From NCBI GenBank assembly GCA_016198125.1, contig JACQJG010000020.1:1-49644 (forward strand): 49,644 bases of DNA, written 5' to 3'. This stretch comes from Candidatus Iainarchaeum sp. Lineage in GTDB: Archaea > Iainarchaeota > Iainarchaeia > Iainarchaeales > VGJJ01. Shown piece after piece: positions 46,477 through 49,644 of the stretch; the first letter of the stretch is position 1; each line of letters starts with the position of its first letter. Below the pieces are notes generated by a model, which did no database searches, was not told the origin of the DNA, and saw only the letters and a program-made list of their open reading frames with translations. The position numbers were made by a program, and so were the translations under genes.

Positions 46477-46691
46477 ATATTTAAGGGTGTCGGGGGCACG
46501 GTGCCGGTGAAAAAAGGGCAGAAACGGCATTCTGAAGGGCAAACGTTAATACTGTCCTTTTAAGATTTTTGACGTTTCCAATCGCATGCGGCCCATGCGC
46601 CACTTTCCAATTCCAACCCCCTTGCCATTTGTCAGTATAAACCGGCCTTTCCGATCAACAACAAGGTAACGGTAATTGGATAACTCTTTTT

Positions 46692-47018
46692 TCAGATGAA
46701 CGTTTTTCCCGCTTTCCTTGTAAAGTCCTCTGCCAATAGGTGGGTTGCTTCAATTACTTTTTTTCTGGCATCTCGGTAAGAATAGGCTGCTCCAATTAAC
46801 GCAGTTCCGGCTATAACCGTCACCCAGAGTTTTAAACCGTGGGCAAGACTGCGGTTTCCGTGCACGACAGAGTCCCCCACCAAAAAACCTGGAATAACGG
46901 TTGCTTGCCCCAAAACCCGAATAAAACTTTTTCTGGTGGAAGCCGTGCGTTGTTTGCGGGCTGTAATTAAATTAGAAGCAGAAACGTTTGTAGGCAAAAG
47001 TTTACGGCGTTTAAACAT
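46692..47018 (-). CDS. hypothetical membrane protein, possibly truncated by a frameshift
   Basis: 108 aa with TM LWVTVIAGTALIGAAY; reading frame seems to continue to 46546 in another frame. Confidence 0.45.
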   Translation of the reverse strand: MFKRRKLLPTNVSASNLITARKQRTASTRKSFIRVLGQATVIPGFLVGDSVVHGNRSLAHGLKLWVTVIAGTALIGAAYSYRDARKKVIEATHLLAEDFTRKAGKTFI

Positions 47019-47045
47019 AGGGTATTCACTTCTTGTCTTGTTGTA

Positions 47046-48005
47046 TTATGCCAGCCCCTTGACTTGAAATTCAAGTTCTCCACTCATCGCATTTTTCTTT
47101 GTCCGGCCTTCGAGTGTGAATGGTTTGCCGATGAGCTGTTCTTTGAGCGTGTCCCAGAATGCTTCGCCTTGTGCATTGAAGTCTTTCAACAAGTCTTCTT
47201 TTTTTTGTGCGAGCAAAGCTTCCAGGCCTTCATCAAAAACCACTCCGCGCATGTTTCCAGTGTCGTCTTCCAACTGCAGAGACAGTAAGAGCCTTGGTGT
47301 TGGTTCTTGCACTTGACCACAGGCATTGCAGAAGTGCTTTTCGTTCATGGTTTCAACTTTGCGCTTGCACTGGGGGCACGAGGAATAATAAAACTTGCCT
47401 TTGTGCACGCGGGTGACTTCAACTTTAAGGAGTGCGTGCATGCCTTCATTCAACTCGTTTACTTTTCTTGTTTGAGGCATTATAAGGTCGGCACGTTCAA
47501 GTTTTTGAATGGTTCCGTTGTAGTTGAGTTGGAGCTGGATTTGTTCTTTGAATGTTTTGACCAGCGCGTTTTGTATGCGCACCCACGTTCCTTTTTCTAA
47601 GGCCGGGGAATACTTGTCAACTTGCTCGTTCCACAAAGTTAGTCTGGTGATTCCACTGGCATCGTGTAATGTGATGTTTTGGAGTTTTCCTTTTCTTCCG
47701 TTGGACTCGAATTCCCTTGGGGGGAAAATGCTTGCAATTCGCGCTTCCACATCCACGTTTTGCATTCCTTGTTTTAATGCATTTAGCGGGCGCGTTTGGC
47801 GCAGGGAAGTGGAGAGATTCAAATCTATTCCAAGTTCTTTGGCCACCAGGAAAGCCGCTCCGGACTCTGAAAGCATTCCTGAGAATTTGGCCATTTTTTC
47901 TTTGACCATTTCTTGGATTTCTTGTGCAGGTTTTTTGGTGCGCGTGCTCACGAGTTCAAGGAGTTGTTGGGGGTTGTTCAGGTAGTCTGGTTGGCTGGAT
48001 TCCAT
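47046..48005 (-). CDS. RPA-like single-stranded DNA-binding protein (OB folds, zinc finger)
   Basis: OB region RKGKLQNITLHDASGITRLTLWNEQVDKY; Zn ribbon CPQCKRKVETMNEKHFCNACG. Confidence 0.9.
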   Translation of the reverse strand: MESSQPDYLNNPQQLLELVSTRTKKPAQEIQEMVKEKMAKFSGMLSESGAAFLVAKELGIDLNLSTSLRQTRPLNALKQGMQNVDVEARIASIFPPREFESNGRKGKLQNITLHDASGITRLTLWNEQVDKYSPALEKGTWVRIQNALVKTFKEQIQLQLNYNGTIQKLERADLIMPQTRKVNELNEGMHALLKVEVTRVHKGKFYYSSCPQCKRKVETMNEKHFCNACGQVQEPTPRLLLSLQLEDDTGNMRGVVFDEGLEALLAQKKEDLLKDFNAQGEAFWDTLKEQLIGKPFTLEGRTKKNAMSGELEFQVKGLA

Positions 48006-48115
48006 GGTTTAAGGTTTACGCGTTTAATGCATTTAAAGCCATGGCCTTGTATGGGAAACCCATGCGTGCATTTAAATACCTTTTTGCCCCGGGTTTTTTA
48101 GTGGAGGTTTTTTGG

Positions 48116-48922
48116 GTGAATTACGCGTCCTATTTTGGTTCAAGGCATGTGGGCAAAACGTATGCCAAAATACTGAAGGGGCTTGACTCGGATGGCGCGC
48201 TGACTTTCATGCAGTTAGACCCTCCCAATTATTCGGCGGAGCTTGCCGGTAAAATTGCACGGGTTGCAGAGGACAATGGCTTGGACGCGTTTGCGGTTGG
48301 AGGCAGTGTGGGCGCGCAAGGCCAAGTATTGGATGACACCATTCTTGCCATTAAAGAAAATTCTTCACTCCCTGTAATCCTGTTTCCGGGAAATATTGCC
48401 ACGCTTTCTCCGCATGCGGATGCCATGTATTTCATGTCCATGTTGAACTCGTTGGATCCGTATTTTTTGAGCGGCGCGCAAATCGCTGCAAGTTTTCCTG
48501 TAAAAAAAATGGGATTGGAAGCCATTCCAACTGCCTACATTATTGTGGAGCCTGGGCGTGCCGTGGGTTGGGTAGGCAGGGCGCAGCTGGTGCCGCGTTC
48601 GGTTCCCTATATTGCAGCCATTACCGCGCTGGCCGGCCAGTACATGGGCTCGCATTTGGTCATCCTTGAATCCGGTGGGGGGGCTGATTCTCCTGCGCCC
48701 AAGGAAATGGTGGTTGCTGCCCGCCAAGTATTGGATGTTCCTTTGCTGGTTGCAGGGGGCGTGCGTACAAAAGAATTCGCGTTTGAAACCGTTAAAGCAG
48801 GCGCGGACATCGTTCAAATCGGCACGGCTTTTGAAAACGCAAAGGGCGATTTGAAAAAACTCGGGGCCACGTTCAGGGAACTCACCTCGGTTGTGAAAAG
48901 GGCGGGGAAGGAAAGGCAGTAG
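48116..48922 (+). CDS. geranylgeranylglyceryl phosphate synthase-like prenyltransferase
   Basis: LTFMQLDPPNYSAE; DAFAVGGSVGAQG; PVILFPGNIATLSPHADAMYFMSMLNS; YIIVEPGRAVGWVG; GTG start with upstream GGAGG. Confidence 0.92.
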   Translation: MNYASYFGSRHVGKTYAKILKGLDSDGALTFMQLDPPNYSAELAGKIARVAEDNGLDAFAVGGSVGAQGQVLDDTILAIKENSSLPVILFPGNIATLSPHADAMYFMSMLNSLDPYFLSGAQIAASFPVKKMGLEAIPTAYIIVEPGRAVGWVGRAQLVPRSVPYIAAITALAGQYMGSHLVILESGGGADSPAPKEMVVAARQVLDVPLLVAGGVRTKEFAFETVKAGADIVQIGTAFENAKGDLKKLGATFRELTSVVKRAGKERQ

Positions 48923-48942
48923 GTTTTTGTGGTTTAGGGGGG

Positions 48943-49335
48943 TTATTCTAGAAATAGGGCGTTGTGTCTTTTCAAGTGAAAGTCTTTTGTGACTATCTTT
49001 AATTCATGCTTTTGGCTTAGCGTTATTAGAAGTGCATCGGTATAACTTATGCGTTCAGTTTCTTTTTTGAGTTCTGCATGCAAAACGCCTGCCCCGGCAT
49101 AGTCTTCAGGGCTTCCTTCCAGGAATTGGCACCTGGATTTTATGAATTGAAAGGGCTCTTTGTAGCTTGTGCCGTGCCTGGTAAGCGTGCTTGCGAGTTC
49201 TCCAATGACACTGCCGCAGGTATAACATTCATTGGAAGGGTTTTGGAGTATTGCCTGGACTTTACGGGATAAATGGGTCCCAAGGAAATATTCAATCCAA
49301 GCCGACGTGTCTATGAGGTATTTATTCGCGGGCAT
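48943..49335 (-). CDS. PIN-domain (VapC-like) toxin
   Basis: KYLIDTSAWIEYFLGT...GSVIGELASTL...SYTDALLITLSQKHELKIVTKDFHLKR. Confidence 0.92.
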   Translation of the reverse strand: MPANKYLIDTSAWIEYFLGTHLSRKVQAILQNPSNECYTCGSVIGELASTLTRHGTSYKEPFQFIKSRCQFLEGSPEDYAGAGVLHAELKKETERISYTDALLITLSQKHELKIVTKDFHLKRHNALFLE

Positions 49336-49522
49336 CCCATCGGTCCTTTTCAGTAAAGGTTATTTTTTTCCCTTTTAGGTAACCAAAAAGGTCCTTTGGA
49401 ACCGTATTTAATTCTAACTCAACCGGGTCGCCGGTGTGCAGGTTAAGTTCCTTTGCTTTTTCTTTTGGGATAGTGGCCACAAGCGAGCCCCCGATTTTGC
49501 GTACGCGTACAATTACACCCAT
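49322..49522 (-). CDS. SpoVT/AbrB-family antitoxin
   Basis: VRKIGGSLVATIPKEKAKELNLHTGDPVELEL; overlaps toxin start. Confidence 0.9.
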   Translation of the reverse strand: MGVIVRVRKIGGSLVATIPKEKAKELNLHTGDPVELELNTVPKDLFGYLKGKKITFTEKDRWDARE

Positions 49523-49560
49523 ATAACAACCACTGGAATAAATTATACTGCATGTTATAT
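49521..49560. promoter_or_regulatory. inverted repeat half-sites flanking the antitoxin promoter
   Basis: ATATAACA (49521-49528) and TGTTATAT (49553-49560), perfect complement, 24-bp spacer containing the TATA-like AAATTATA. Confidence 0.45.
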
Positions 49561-49582
49561 TTATGGCTTTTGGCAGATGGGC

Positions 49583-49644
49583 TTATTTTTTCAGGGTTCC
49601 CGGAAAAAGCGCGTGATCTTCTTTTTTGAGCACTTCCACAAGCG
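49583..49644 (-). CDS. C-terminal fragment of a CDS running off the window
   Basis: Open frame from window end: LVEVLKKEDHALFPGTLKK*. Confidence 0.3.
   Translation of the reverse strand, partial: LVEVLKKEDHALFPGTLKK

Noticed and set aside
1-49644. CRISPR arrays, rRNA genes, transposases or prophage modules
   Set aside because: No regular repeat-spacer array, rRNA segments or recombinase/transposase motifs were seen; only the inteins are mobile elements

Overview
Archaeal chromosomal window with DPANN-like character (lineage is inference). Support: class I lysyl-tRNA synthetase, RadA, RPA-like SSB, GGGP synthase, TrmB-type regulator, TTTAAA-type TATA boxes. Genes are densely packed on both strands. 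Main blocks: (1) tRNA-Lys(CTT) and tRNA-Phe(GAA) around a slipin gene, then lysS; (2) AhpD-like, aldehyde dehydrogenase and M42 peptidase operon; (3) a copper cluster at about 8.1-14.9 kb: membrane-anchored wHTH regulator, cupredoxin, HMA protein, HMA plus Met/Gly-rich membrane protein, CopA, DUF5676-like protein, multicopper oxidase; (4) SsuABC/TauABC-like ABC transporter with a divergent TrmB-type regulator; (5) PadR regulator plus sufB-D-S-U-C and nth; (6) pyrBI, trxB, GDH-type dehydrogenase, radical SAM; (7) a MazEF-type and two AbrB/VapC-type toxin-antitoxin loci, each with an inverted repeat at its promoter; (8) a bacterial-type TGT; (9) APH-like kinase and histidine phosphatase pair, and membrane pyrophosphatase; (10) radA interrupted by two LAGLIDADG inteins, one inside the Walker A motif. 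No CRISPR array, rRNA or transposase was recognised. All calls come from reading the sequence; no database search was run.
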